Assembly (NCBI GenBank): GCA_022457155.1 | Contig: JAJGOT010000238.1 | Span: 715,501-779,500, forward strand | Direction: 5' to 3' | From: Cladopsammia gracilis | Lineage: Eukaryota > Cnidaria > Anthozoa > Scleractinia > Dendrophylliidae | DNA length: 64,000 nucleotides | Shown here: piece by piece, positions 45,185 through 55,734 of the stretch | Position numbering within the stretch: the stretch's first letter is position 1 | Layout: each line of letters starts with the position of its first letter | The notes under the pieces: model-generated | What the model saw: the letters and a program-made list of their open reading frames with translations, nothing else | Databases searched by the model: none | Told to the model about the DNA's origin: nothing | Position numbers and translations under genes: made by a program

Positions 45185-45358
45185 TTCCTTGCTCTGTCCC
45201 GCATGCGCAGTATTGTTGAATTCCTCAGGTTTCTTTTTGTTCACGAAGTATTTCATGTGTTCTTCATGGTCCATGTTCTCGCGGTCATATTTGCCGTTTT
45301 GGACCTGGTAATCGGAGAGCCCTGTCTTTTTATTTTGAAGGGCTTGTGAGATACTTTT
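45185..45358 (-). CDS. FoxO-like gene, repeated module exon 1
   Basis: A 58-codon phase 0 exon lies between acceptor CACAACAACAG and donor GTATATG. It reads KSISQALQNKKTGLSDYQ, then VQNGKYDRENMDHEEHMK, and ends HAGQSKE. It aligns with the exons at 38122, 35653 and 34236 and is probably the closest to the upstream part of the gene. Confidence 0.65.
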
Positions 45359-45514
45359 CTGTTGTTGTGCAAGTAACATTATCAGTGATACCTTAACTAC
45401 TGAAGTTGGCGTCGGAAATCTCGCGGATTTCGTCATTATTGTGGCAAAAATTGCTTCGGTGTTTGTTCACACAACCTATCTAACTTTAAGGGGTTTAAGG
45501 TAAGGTAAAGGCGA

Positions 45515-45680
45515 ACACAAACCACTAGTGGCTCACACGGCCACGGCCAAAGCTCAACCCGGTTTCGGTAGCATGAAATGGGAAGCAATATTTCTTATCT
45601 AAGAAAAACACACGATGGCAGAGACCAGGCCTCGAACCACCAACTTTCTGATCTGAATTGCGCTGCACCTCCACAACTAG
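45515..45680 (-). mobile_element. SINE copy with internal deletion
   Basis: The reverse complement keeps the tail (AAGCTCAACCCGGTTT), part of the body, and box B in inverse (GGCCTCGAACCACC), but lacks about 100 central bases. Confidence 0.75.
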
Positions 45681-45934
45681 ATACTACATGTATGCATGGT
45701 CGAAGTATAGTGGATCATATGCATAATCAGTGCTCTTTAAACACCAAAAGAAAGATATTAAGTGATTTCTCGAAGGGAAGAAACAACGCTGAAAATTAAA
45801 CATCATGTGATTGGCCAAACGTTTGCAACTTTTAGTCTATTCCATTCTTGGCAGCCGTAGCCGAAAATACTTATTAATATCTCACGTTTGGTTTGCTCTT
45901 TGTGAATAAAAGCGAGCTGAAATAGTTAAATTAC

Positions 45935-46156
45935 CTCAAGACTTCCTTTCAGGTGAAGGCCACCCTCTGAAGGCATAGTGTTTGAGAGCCAGTAGTCGCC
46001 TCTCATTCTGTCACTGCCCATAACAGGATACATCATGGGCGCGATGTTATTGAAGTATCCCCAGGGATATGAGGGGTCGGCAAGGCCACCTCCGGTGGCC
46101 AACGCATAGCCCTGCTGTATAGGAAGGAATTGTCTTTCTTCGTTTTGATTCGCAAA
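45935..46156 (-). CDS. FoxO-like gene, upstream exon
   Basis: The exon ends at donor GAG-GTAATT in phase 0. It encodes a Gly/Pro/Tyr/Met-rich stretch: QGYALATGGGLADPSYPWGY, then NIAPMMYPVMGSDRMRGDYW. No domain is recognised; it looks like an unstructured activation-type region (inference). Two acceptors are possible, at 46156 (TTGTTCGAG) or at 46114 (CTATACAG), both phase 0. The second has the better pyrimidine tract. The first coding exon and promoter were not found further upstream. Confidence 0.5.
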
Positions 46157-46159
46157 CTC

Positions 46160-48040
46160 GAACAAAGAAAGATGTATTCCGTATGTTAGTAGGTTCCAAT
46201 ATGAAATTAGATGATGGACTTATAATTATCATACTATATATCTTACCAGATGAAGGAAAGTGAAATGAGGTTGAGAGAAGGGACGATCAACACACACCCT
46301 TAAGAGGAAGAAAAGTGGAAAGACTTTCTCCCGACAGCGTGTATTATTTTACCCATGCCCGTCACAATGGAGTTTACACTGCAATGTCGAAGTTAAAGAA
46401 AACAATGACACAAAAAACACCCACAATAACAAAGTTTAGGAATAAATACCCAAGAGCTCAAAAGAAATCAATGTCAGCTTTATGCACAACAACAATTAGG
46501 ATGTGTGTGTGTGAACCAGATGCTTTCAAAATTACGTGAACGAAGAAGTTATATTTCTTCTTTGTATTTGGCTCTTCCTATCATTGCGAAGTTAGTTTCG
46601 AAGTTATAGATTGCTCTACCAATCGTTGGCTGTTTAAGCTGCCCTTAATCGTAATATGAAAATAAACTGAAACTGAGCAAAATAAAAGCGTCATATAAGC
46701 ACGACAATTAACCCGCGATGTCAAAACTGGAGTTGACTCCTAGTTCCCGTAAATTTGAAAACACTGTCATTTAACGTAATTTAAGTGTCACTAACCCCCA
46801 AATTATTATTGAGATAAATTCAAACAATATGATCATCTAAAAAGTAATATCCGCATAACTTAACTTTGGAATTAATATTCACTTTGTTAAGGGGCTGGAG
46901 AGGTGCAAAGATTACGTCAGCCCGGGAATTGTATCTTTTTGGATAGACTTGGATAGATCCACAAACTTCGAATTCTTCAAAGCTCAAAAGAGCGATATTT
47001 TCTTCGTCTGCATTTTGTGTTTTACAAGTTCTGGCCTTTGTGGAATTTTGTCAGTCATTGCTGTTAAAAATCTAAATATAGATAGTTTGTAGTGTACTCA
47101 TCTACGTTGCAACGGATTACAATGGGTTTATTGGATGGATGGTAAATACGTGTTGTCTTGGGGAAACAACGAGTAATCTCTGGTAGAGAAAAACAAAGCT
47201 TCTAAGAGTCTTCTAAACTGAGCAACTGATAACTGATAACTGACAACTCGCAGTCTAGTCGTAAATGCATGGATAATGACGGGATATGTGATTCTTAAAC
47301 GGTATCGTTTGTGCGAAATGGTTGTATCCCCACATCCTTGACGTGCTTATATAAAGAACCAGTGTAACGCTACCACAATGAAGTCACTAATAGAGAGTTT
47401 TGCTGACAATCTAGATCTAAGTCCTCCTGACATTCAAAAATGAAATACCACGCCGATCACAAACAAAGGATATTGCTCCCTGGACTGTTACAAATAATGT
47501 TTTGACTGCATGTGTTTGACAACATGAATGATGGAATGGAAGTTTCCGAAAGTACACATTAATGTTTTAATCATGTATATTCGTATTTGATAAGACAACG
47601 ACTGCAAATAAAGACTTTTAGCTCTTAAGTATGAAGCAAATAATGCAAAACATACGCCTGTAGTTTAACTTATAACCCGAACGTGCTTTCATCAGGCTAA
47701 AACAATAGGTTGCACTTTTCAGTATCAAAAATTAGGTAACATCTTTAAAGTGGACATGAAGTGAAATTTGACTCCCGTTTTGTTTTAGGGTTTTATGAAA
47801 TGCCTCTAGAACATTAAGAAGGGGAAGCAAACCTTTATCGATTTTTCCAGGACACAACTTTTGGACTAGTTACATCTTTGGTGTTTTTGAAGAATGTACC
47901 AATAATGCATTTACTCATAATTGTCTGAATCATTTTCTTTGCATTTTCCTGGAATGAAGCAATCGGTGACCTCAACACATTCGCCTCACAAACAAACCAT
48001 TTTCTAACTTTGGCAGTGTATGGTAAAGGTAAAGACGCAT
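46160..48040. other. no gene recognised
   Basis: AT-rich. It may contain the 5' end of the FoxO-like gene, but no start exon could be supported. Confidence 0.5.
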
Positions 48041-48044
48041 ACGT

Positions 48045-48695
48045 GCCACAGGTTATCCACTCGGCCGAAGCTTAATTTGGTTTCCGTAGTATGAAGCAGC
48101 TCAGGCCCTGTGTGCCTCATTGGCGCAATAGGCCTAGATGATGATGATGAGTATGAAGCAGCTAGGAGTATTGCTACTCCCCCCTGGATGGGATGCTAGT
48201 CCATCACAGGGTGACCTGGTTTATATACTATGAAATGACTAGGAGTATTACTACTCCCCCTGGATGGGATGCTAGTCCATCGCAGGGTGACCTGGTTTAT
48301 ATACTATGAAGTGACTAGGAGTATTACTACTCCCCCTGGATGGGATGCTAGTCCATCACAGGGTGACCTGGTTTATATACTATGAAATGACTAGGAGTAT
48401 TACTACCCCCCCCCCCCCCCCCCGGATGGGATTCTAGTCCATCGCAGGGTGACCTGGTTTATATACTATGAAGTGACTAGGAGTATTGCTACTCCCCCCA
48501 GGATGGGATGCTAGTCCATCGTAGAGGTACCTCCAGCATTTTGTGGAAGGTACCCATTCATACATAAAGGTGGAGAGAGACAATATGGAGTAAAAGTTCT
48601 TGTCTAAGGAAACAACACGACGGCCAAGACCAGGCCTTGAACCACGGACGTTCGGATCTGAAGTCCAACGCGCTAATCACTACACCACCGCGCCT
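48045..48695 (-). mobile_element. SINE copy expanded by a 76-bp internal tandem repeat
   Basis: The reverse-orientation SINE has its AGGAGTATTxCTACTCC...GATGGGATGCTAGTCCATC segment repeated five times (starts near 48164, 48241, 48317, 48393, 48479). One unit carries a C-run of about 18. The tRNA-like head in inverse ends at 48695. Confidence 0.9.
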
Positions 48696-48803
48696 TTACA
48701 AAATATATCAAAATAGTTGCAAAAGCAAGTTTTTGACTGAAATGATCGAAAAAAGGACGATTGTAAGAAAATACAATATTTTGGGGATTAGTGTCGGTTA
48801 AAA

Positions 48804-50030
48804 TTAATGGAATATTAGCATTATTTCAGGAATCGAGTAACCCACCAAACTAGGATGCTTGTGAAACAGCAAACTCTCATCCGTGTTGATTCCTCTATGT
48901 CGTCCAGACAAGTTGAGTAGAATCCCTTCGCCAAACCGATCTGCCATGTTGTATTCTTTTAAGATGGTCGACTGTACAGCAAGCGAGGGATTGCAGCTCA
49001 TGGGGAATGCAGAGCTGGAGACGACGTCGACATCTTGCCATGAATCTGTGACCTTTACTTCTTCTTTATCCGCAATCTGACTGGAAAGCAAGCAAGAGCC
49101 AAACGAGGACTGCATTTGTTCGATGCCTTTACTTTCGCTGTCGTCGAGAGAAGATATCTCTCGACCGTGGAAGTGATGTTGTCTGGAGATCCCTTCATGA
49201 GTAGAATTAATCTCTACGAGCTCTGAGTCATCGGAACTACAGCTTTTTGTTTCAATGGTGTCTTCCACATTTGCTTGTGAATAAAGAGCGATGTTCTTGA
49301 GTTTCATCCCTTTGCTTATATCAAGGGGTCTTATCGCGCCTTTAGCAAATTGAATGTAATTTCCATTTTGGTAGCTAAGCTCCTGAGATGACAGTGATAT
49401 GTTAAGGCTTTCTTTCCTTTGTTCATAAGAAATCTCTTCTGAGTCTGATTTCTCTTGATGTGTGTTTGTTTGGGCTTCTTTTTTCTTTTTCTGCTTTCCC
49501 TTTTCTGGTTCTGCGGACATATTATGTTCATGGCGCTTGTTCAGCCAGTTGTCATACCCCTCGTTCTCTGGACTGGATCCTCTGCTCACCAACCCGTTTG
49601 ACTCTGACACGTCATCACTCTGTTCCTTCCAACTTGCATCATCCTCGCGAGGGCGCCGGCTGGGTATTCCCTTTCTGGAGCGCCGGTGGGCTTCAGATTT
49701 TGATTTACTTTCCACAGCATTGTGAATCTGAACTGATGCTTTCCTCCCGTCTACGCTATCCACCTTTTGGGTTTCCTCTACTTCCCTCTCTGATTCATTC
49801 TCTTCAAAGTCGCATCCAAAGTCGCATCCAAAGTCGCATCCAAAGTCGCTTGCTTGGGTTTTGGATTCTTTCTTGACAATTCCTGTGCCCTTTGTATTAC
49901 TTTTCACGCCCATAGACACCGTAATCTCCTGACGTTTTCGAGGAGCTTCAATCTCGTGCCCGGAAAATTGTTTTCGTTTTTTAGCTGCCCATTCGGTTTC
50001 TCTGCAATCAAACATCAAACGCGTGGCCAT
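48804..50030 (-). CDS. disordered, charged protein, unknown function
   Basis: An uninterrupted 408-codon frame from ATG at 50030 to a stop at 48804. It begins MATRLMFDCRETEWAAKKRK and is rich in Ser, Glu and Lys, with basic clusters (AAKKRKQ, PRKRQ, KGKQKKKKEA) that look like nuclear localisation signals. A fourfold CDFG/DFGC tandem repeat lies around residues 62-75, encoded by a 12-base repeat. No domain or transmembrane segment is recognised. The sequence just before the ATG (TTTCGTGTTTAG) looks like a splice acceptor, so this may be the last exon of a longer gene. The long open frame in AT-rich DNA, with normal codon mix, argues for a real gene. Confidence 0.6.
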   Translation of the reverse strand: MATRLMFDCRETEWAAKKRKQFSGHEIEAPRKRQEITVSMGVKSNTKGTGIVKKESKTQASDFGCDFGCDFGCDFEENESEREVEETQKVDSVDGRKASVQIHNAVESKSKSEAHRRSRKGIPSRRPREDDASWKEQSDDVSESNGLVSRGSSPENEGYDNWLNKRHEHNMSAEPEKGKQKKKKEAQTNTHQEKSDSEEISYEQRKESLNISLSSQELSYQNGNYIQFAKGAIRPLDISKGMKLKNIALYSQANVEDTIETKSCSSDDSELVEINSTHEGISRQHHFHGREISSLDDSESKGIEQMQSSFGSCLLSSQIADKEEVKVTDSWQDVDVVSSSAFPMSCNPSLAVQSTILKEYNMADRFGEGILLNLSGRHRGINTDESLLFHKHPSLVGYSIPEIMLIFH

Positions 50031-50034
50031 TCCT

Positions 50035-50850
50035 AAACACGAAATACGCAAAAACAATAAGTGTAAGTAGTATAGCGCGTATCAAAGTAACACTAGTTTA
50101 GCTTGCGATCTTTCTAAAATATACAGTGGATGTCTTACATGTGATCTATCATTTACGATAAGCGTTTCTGGAGTTGCAACTATTTCAGACCATAACTTTT
50201 AACATCCATTTGATCCTTAATTGGTTGTTCTGATACTGCAGTCAAGAAAATATGGCACTAGCTCAAGACAATATCGTCTAAACGATTAATCATTCCTTGT
50301 CAGCTACGTGCTAGCAAGAAAATATAAAGATATTATTCAGCTGTTTTATGCCTTTATTTATGGCTAAAGCTATAAGCTTGGAGCGTCTTAGCAACCATTA
50401 ATATTGTAAGGTTAAAATGAATGCCATTCATACAGATTTGAGAGCGAGTCTTTCATTAAATATTCAAAGGATATCTAATCCTGTCTTGCTGAGTAACTTT
50501 CTATTTTTCTTTCTAAATTAACAACTAAATTTAGGTTAATTGTTTCTAACTGCATAAAAACAAACAATTTGACATTTGCAGTTTTGCTTTCGATGTCAAC
50601 ATTTGGAACATGTCATATTTCAAAACGTTATCTTATAAGTATACCGCCAGAGAAACAGAGAAAAAGAGAAAGACCTGTGAGTGGATAGGTAAAGATAGTT
50701 CTAAATGATAAGGTAATATGGTAGTGTATCGCCTATTCCATCATACGCATTGGCTGATTACACGTATACCTAATCTTGTTATATTCATGCACAACAGGCC
50801 CGCTCAAGGTTGCTTATGCTTAAGCCAACACTGATTGGTCAGTAGGCTTT
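50035..50850. other. intergenic or intron, no gene seen
   Basis: Nothing recognised. Confidence 0.5.
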
Positions 50851-50851
50851 T

Positions 50852-52035
50852 TAGCGGAGCACTTGCCAGGCCGAAGGCCTGGCTGCGCAGCTCCATACTC
50901 ATAGAACCTATCGCCGTCATTTTTCATGGTCATGGCTAGCGGAATGTTTCGCGGGCGCGTGTCCGTCCGCCCGCCGTGGACCGCCGTGTTGGAACAACAT
51001 CCGGGATCTTGAAAGCTAGGCTTTGTCAGTTTTCGCGCGGCCACACAGCCGTGAGCTCGGTAAACACTTTAGTTGTTTTGTTGTGTCTAGCGGAGAATTA
51101 AAGTCGTTATTTTCCTGCATTTTTTCGCGGTTTGCTACTCAAGACAGGGATACTAATTAAGGGATACTCAGAAGCCGCTTTAGTGGAAAAAGACGAGCTT
51201 TCAGGGATAAAATCTTGCTTCGAGGAACTTCATGTATTACGTTATTATCAATGCGGGAGATGTTTGTTTTCTAGGGATTTCAGAACCAGAAGCGGAGATT
51301 TGAATTTCCAAGCAAGCGAGGAACTTAAAGGTAAAACAGATTACAGTTTTCGATGAGAATTTATGTTAATATCAATCTGTGAGTGACTTTTTATTAGTGT
51401 TATTGTTAGTTTTGGAGAATTGATTTTAAAACGTGCTTAAATTCAGTTGCATGTATCGATCTCTTGAATTTCATCGAAGAGAGCTTCAACTCGATGAGCT
51501 ATAATTAAATGGTACGCGTTTTGCTTTTAAACGTAAACTAATGGAGATTTGAATAAATTTTTTCGAAAGAAAATTGTGTTGTCCATTTTTATGTGTTTGT
51601 TCATTCATTAGATAGATTGAAAAGCGATTTTATGTAAACAAAACAAGACTTTGATTTTATAGTACAGTTCTATCTTCACTCGCATCGCCTTATGCAAATA
51701 TGTTTGTGTATTTTTGCAATTTTTGATTTTCAAATCAGTTTCTCGGGCAATTTTTGACAAACATAAACTGTATTTTATTCGGAAACTGGTGGTACTAGTT
51801 ATTCTAGACAGAGAAAAGTTGTTTTTGTGAACTTTTGTACGGTCTATAAAAATGTACTGTGCAGACGGTCGCGTAATACTGTTTTTGAGAATTGCTAAAA
51901 TTGAAAATAGCCCGTTCGTCAATCTTAATTCTTGTGCTTCCAACCTTTCACCTTAGTTAAGTTTCACCTTAGTTAAGTTTCACCTTAGTTAAGCTTGTTC
52001 AAAGTGCGACGCTGTTAGGCTTGGGCTATGTATAT
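50852..52035 (+). repeat. ~1.1-kb dispersed repeat, copy B
   Basis: It is the inverse-orientation partner of 6580-7719 and the most complete copy. Near its end a 17-base unit containing CACCTTAGTTAAGTTT is repeated three times (51940-51990). No protein signature. Confidence 0.8.
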
Positions 52036-52234
52036 ATATTATTGTTTATTTGAATAAAAAGGCGCAGTTTGTTTTGTTAGCATATGCAATAAGTCTGCCA
52101 TTACAAGTTTCGCTTTAAGTAATCACTAAAGTAATTCTCGTTCTCGGTTCTTTGTCGAAACTTTTATCAATCAGTACTGTTGAAAAAGCTTTCCAAATAA
52201 CAGTCTAGAATTGGAAGTTTCCCTGAATGTAACT

Positions 52235-52745
52235 AGATAAAGTCGCACACGAGCAAAAGGTGACCCACTCGGCAAGATCTTAACCCGATTTTCGTAACAT
52301 GAAGCAACTAGGAGTATTGCTGCTCACCCCTGGATGGGATGCTAATCTTTAGCAGGGTTAACCCCAGCATTTTTGTCGCTGGTACCCATTTATACACCTG
52401 GGCCCGGTTGTTCGAAAGCCGATTAACGTTAACCCTGGATTTAAAGTTAACCCAGGATTTCATTTCTCTGTTTAAAAATGTTTTCAAAAGGCCATCTGTA
52501 GCTTCCAGTGAAGACAAGTTAAATTCGAAACTGAAGGCAGAACACGTTGGAAAATTTTCAATTGTTCAGTTGTTTAACTGGATTCAAAATTGACGCTAAT
52601 CCTGGGTTAGCCTAATCGTGCTTTGAACAACCTGGCCCTGGGTGAAGAGAGACAATATGAAGTAACGTGTCTAGTCTAAAGAAGCAACACGACGGTCGAG
52701 ACCAGGCTTGGGGACCGACGCGCTAACCATTACACCACCGCGCCT
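52235..52745 (-). mobile_element. SINE copy split by a MITE
   Basis: The reverse-orientation SINE runs from the GTCGCACACGAGC tail to the tRNA-like head near 52745. It is interrupted after TATACACCTGGG by the insertion at 52403-52637, then resumes with CTGGGTGAAGAGAG. Confidence 0.9.
52403..52637. mobile_element. 235-bp MITE inserted in the SINE
   Basis: CTGGG is duplicated on both sides (52398-52402, 52638-52642), although the ends can be shifted by a base or two. The termini are CCCGGTTGTTCGAAAG and the inverse of GCCAGGTTGTTCAAAG. A second, damaged copy lies at 54782-54976 in inverse orientation. Confidence 0.88.
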
Positions 52746-52749
52746 CTAT

Positions 52750-53865
52750 AAATATATCTAGACTAGAAATACGTGTCTCGCAGAACCTCGCGAAGCTCGG
52801 GGGAGGATGCAGTCCAAAATTTTAGCGATGTGGGAGGGAGAGATGGAATTTCTGATATAAATGGAGAGGTTGGGTTGCTTGCTGGCAATTGACCTCATTT
52901 AAAGTTGAGACATTTTCGTTCTCAGTCTCTTCAATTTAAGTTGTACTTTGTGCCCTGTCTTCCTAAAATAAAATAAATGGGAGCTGGTGTTAGTCAGTGT
53001 TGGGTTTTGAGCTGTGGGTGGCTGTAACTGCTATGGGACTATGCAAATACCATAAGCAATGTATAGAGATCTGGATGGAGAATTTATAGGTTAAGATGAG
53101 GACTTAGGCCTTCATGACCAGTTAGCACCTTTAAAAATCTTGAAATCAAAATTAATTTGTTGATGTACATTTTCCTTACTGGTGTCAATGCAGTTCACAT
53201 AGCCATATAACTACAGTGAATTTGTATTCAATTTCCACAGACAACTTATGTTGAAGGTGATCAGGTTCTCAACTTGTATAATCTATGTACTTGCTCGTAC
53301 ACTGATATTGTGAGGAGATTTAAGATACTGATCGCCGTTCCAATAATAAATGTGAAGCAGTAATGTTGATGTGTCATGTGTTTAGGTACATGTATACGGT
53401 TGCTACACATTGACATTAGTTGGTCCTGATTGCTAACAGAAAATTGTTTTTTCCTAAGAAAATGTTTTTATCCAATTTTTCTTACTAAACCATTCGAATG
53501 TTATTTCTTATTGAACATTGAACTATTTTATGAAGAATGCTGTAAACTCAAGATACTGTATACGTATACAACTCGATCACTGTTTCATTCACAAACAATG
53601 CTACATCATGTAAATGTTGTATATTTGGGAAATAATTTGCACCTGTGTGATCTGTAGTTTTGATTATTTATCTGTAGTTTTGATCATTTAAAAAGTTCCT
53701 TAGTGACGTTAGTGAGAATATCAATAAACATCTAATAATTACAGTGTGTAGTAAGATAATTATTTTCAGTGTTTGATTATCCTCTCAGTAGTTTAGCCGG
53801 TGATTTGAGCTACATTTCTTAATCGCTCTTCTTCTCTGAGCCTTCCCTGTAATCAGTGTTTGCTT
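52750..53865. other. no gene seen
   Basis: The plus-strand frame at 53430-53657 has no domain. Confidence 0.5.
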
Positions 53866-53869
53866 TTCC

Positions 53870-54291
53870 CTACCGTATCAAGTATGAAAGATATTCGTCA
53901 CGAGTATTTAGGTGATTGTGTAATTCTTGCCACCTCTCGTTGAGTCGATCTACAAAGATCAGAATCATTTTGTCCAACACTTCCAGTCGGTGTCGCCTCT
54001 CCTGATCGGTTTCGTTCAGAATTCTAATGGCGGCATTTTGTCAAGGCGTTTGAACCTAGTCAAACGGCGTGCCTAGGCTGTTCGAAGTCTTTGTAATCTA
54101 TGCTCTCGTTGCCGGTCTCTTCGTTGCTCGATCGCGATCGCGCTGAATTTCAAGTCACCGTTCAGCGGAGTTTCGGTGGTTAATTTACACGGACAAGGAT
54201 TTCCAGCCACTTGTGGAATCCAGCGTTTTTGTCTTTTCTGTTCTTTCTCATTTGCATCAGAAATTGGTTGTGTTTCACCGAGAGTAAACAT
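53870..54291 (-). pseudogene. decayed gene for a charged coiled-coil protein
   Basis: The reading from ATG at 54291 gives MFTLGETQPISDANEKEQKR, QKRWIPQVAGNPCPCKL and a SAIAIEQRRDRQREHRLQRL helix, then an in-frame TAG. The same frame continues through a RRLTRFKRLDKM segment. A one-base deletion near 54033 leads to AIRILNETDQERRHRLEVLD, FVDRLNERWQELHNHL and DEYLSYLIR before a terminal stop. The smooth continuation of meaning across the stop and frame change marks a former single gene. The family is not recognised; the last part is a predicted long helix. Confidence 0.6.
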
Positions 54292-54412
54292 TAAAAGGTT
54301 AAACGGCCGCCGGCACGGCCGCCATGAATAAAGGTCAATAAACACGAATACGCCATTGTCAGCGGTCGCGATTTTTGTTGCCAGGCAACTGCCGGACACC
54401 ATCGAGTATATA

Positions 54413-54436
54413 AATATATATATATATATATAAATA
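54413..54436. repeat. (TA)n microsatellite
   Basis: About 10 TA units within a wider TATA-rich stretch. Confidence 0.9.
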
Positions 54437-54534
54437 TATTTTTCGCTCGAATTCACGCGGCTCAGCTCCCGAGGGACGACAAATTTATTAACCTCGCTAC
54501 GCTCGGGCCTTCGGCCCTCGCTTCGCGAGGAACC

Positions 54535-54781
54535 AGGCGTGCGTTTCTCAAAACTCCCGAAGACCTTTTACGTCTGAAAGTTATTTTTACAATTCAGTTT
54601 CTTTGCCGAATGGCGGTGAAGTATTTAGCTCGCAAACAAGTGCAACGTTTTTCGTCAACTTGAATTTTAATGTTTAGCTCTTAAAATCAACGAAAATTGA
54701 ATCTATGTTGGTAAACAGTCGGCACATAAAATAGCTTTTCGGGTCCGATAAGTCTTCGGGAGTTTTGAGAAACGCACACCT
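54535..54781. mobile_element. 247-bp element with 30-bp TIRs
   Basis: Arms at 54535-54564 and 54752-54781 match at 29 of 30 positions (core GCGTTTCTCAAAACTCCCGA). It lies directly against the damaged MITE copy at 54782-54976 and has probably replaced or split its end. Confidence 0.85.
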
Positions 54782-54976
54782 GCAGGGCAGAAAACTTTGG
54801 AAAATTTCAATTGTTGAGTTTTCTGCCCTTCAGTACGTTTAGAATTTTAACTTGTCTTCACTTCTAGCTACAGTGTACAAAAGACCTTTTGAAAACATTT
54901 TTAAACAGAGAAATGAAATCCTCGGTTATCTTTTAATCCGGGATTAGCGTTAATCGGCTTTCGAACAACCGGGCCC
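54782..54976. mobile_element. damaged second copy of the SINE-inserted MITE
   Basis: The inverse of the element at 52403-52637, keeping the TTCGAACAACCGGG end and the inner AACAGAGAAATGAAATCC block. The opposite end is missing. Confidence 0.8.
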
Positions 54977-54979
54977 AGA

Positions 54980-55320
54980 ATATTATCATCTTTACCATAG
55001 CATTTCAATTGAGATATAAAACCAATAAAAGGGATGGGTAAGTAAGAAGCTTATAAGACCCACTGCAGATAATTTTGAAATTCGTATCATCCATCCAAAC
55101 ATTAACGTCATGGCTCGATGAACTTTGCGTGATTAACATCTCACGTGAAAGTGTTTGTTAGTATCACGTGACAATACTCAACACTGGAAAATAAGCGGGT
55201 TTCCCTAAGCGATTTGCGAGAACCGGATTCCATAAGCGAAAAAGTCTATGAACAAAAAAATAATACAGCAGTTATACGAACTCAAACACTGTTGCTGTAA
55301 GGCCATCCATGTCTACTTCT
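54980..55320. other. no gene seen
   Basis: Nothing recognised. Confidence 0.5.
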
Positions 55321-55458
55321 TCAATCATCTACTTCTCGCGGGTTCCCGTCGCCGGTGTCTGCGAGAGGTTCGTCCTGATACGGTGTAACTTAACTGTAGA
55401 CCTCCACATCTTCGCTTTCAGCTACCTCATGGTTGCTTGAAACAGATAAGCTCTCCAT
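55321..55458 (-). pseudogene. N-terminal fragment of a P2X7-like-tail gene, broken
   Basis: A frame from MESLSVSSNHEVAESEDVEV crosses an in-frame TAA and continues with PYQDEPLADTGDG. A YxFEPL-type segment after an acidic serine-rich start is common at the N-terminus of the cnidarian 'P2X purinoceptor 7-like' zinc-binding family (family knowledge, moderate confidence). The rest of the gene was not found. Confidence 0.35.
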
Positions 55459-55734
55459 TTCTGAATCGCTAAAACTCCTCCGTAGCGGCAAGAACTCGCT
55501 GAGAGTCGCTGAGCGTAAACAAACTTTTGCAACCAACATTACGTCGTATGACGTCACAACTCGACCCAGTCCCTTGAATTTCGTGACCATTTTTAGGGAA
55601 AAATCGCACAACTTTGAGCGCTTGTAACTTCAACAATTTTTACCCTAAACGTCTCAAACTTTAGGATCGTGTATTTCAAAGGATAAATTTTCAAACTACG
55701 TAAAAATAATTTTCAGTTCATACGCACTTTAAGG

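Noticed and set aside
49460..49876. Plus-strand frame of 138 codons
   Set aside because: Shadow of the minus-strand 408-codon frame; its repeats mirror the DFGC repeat.
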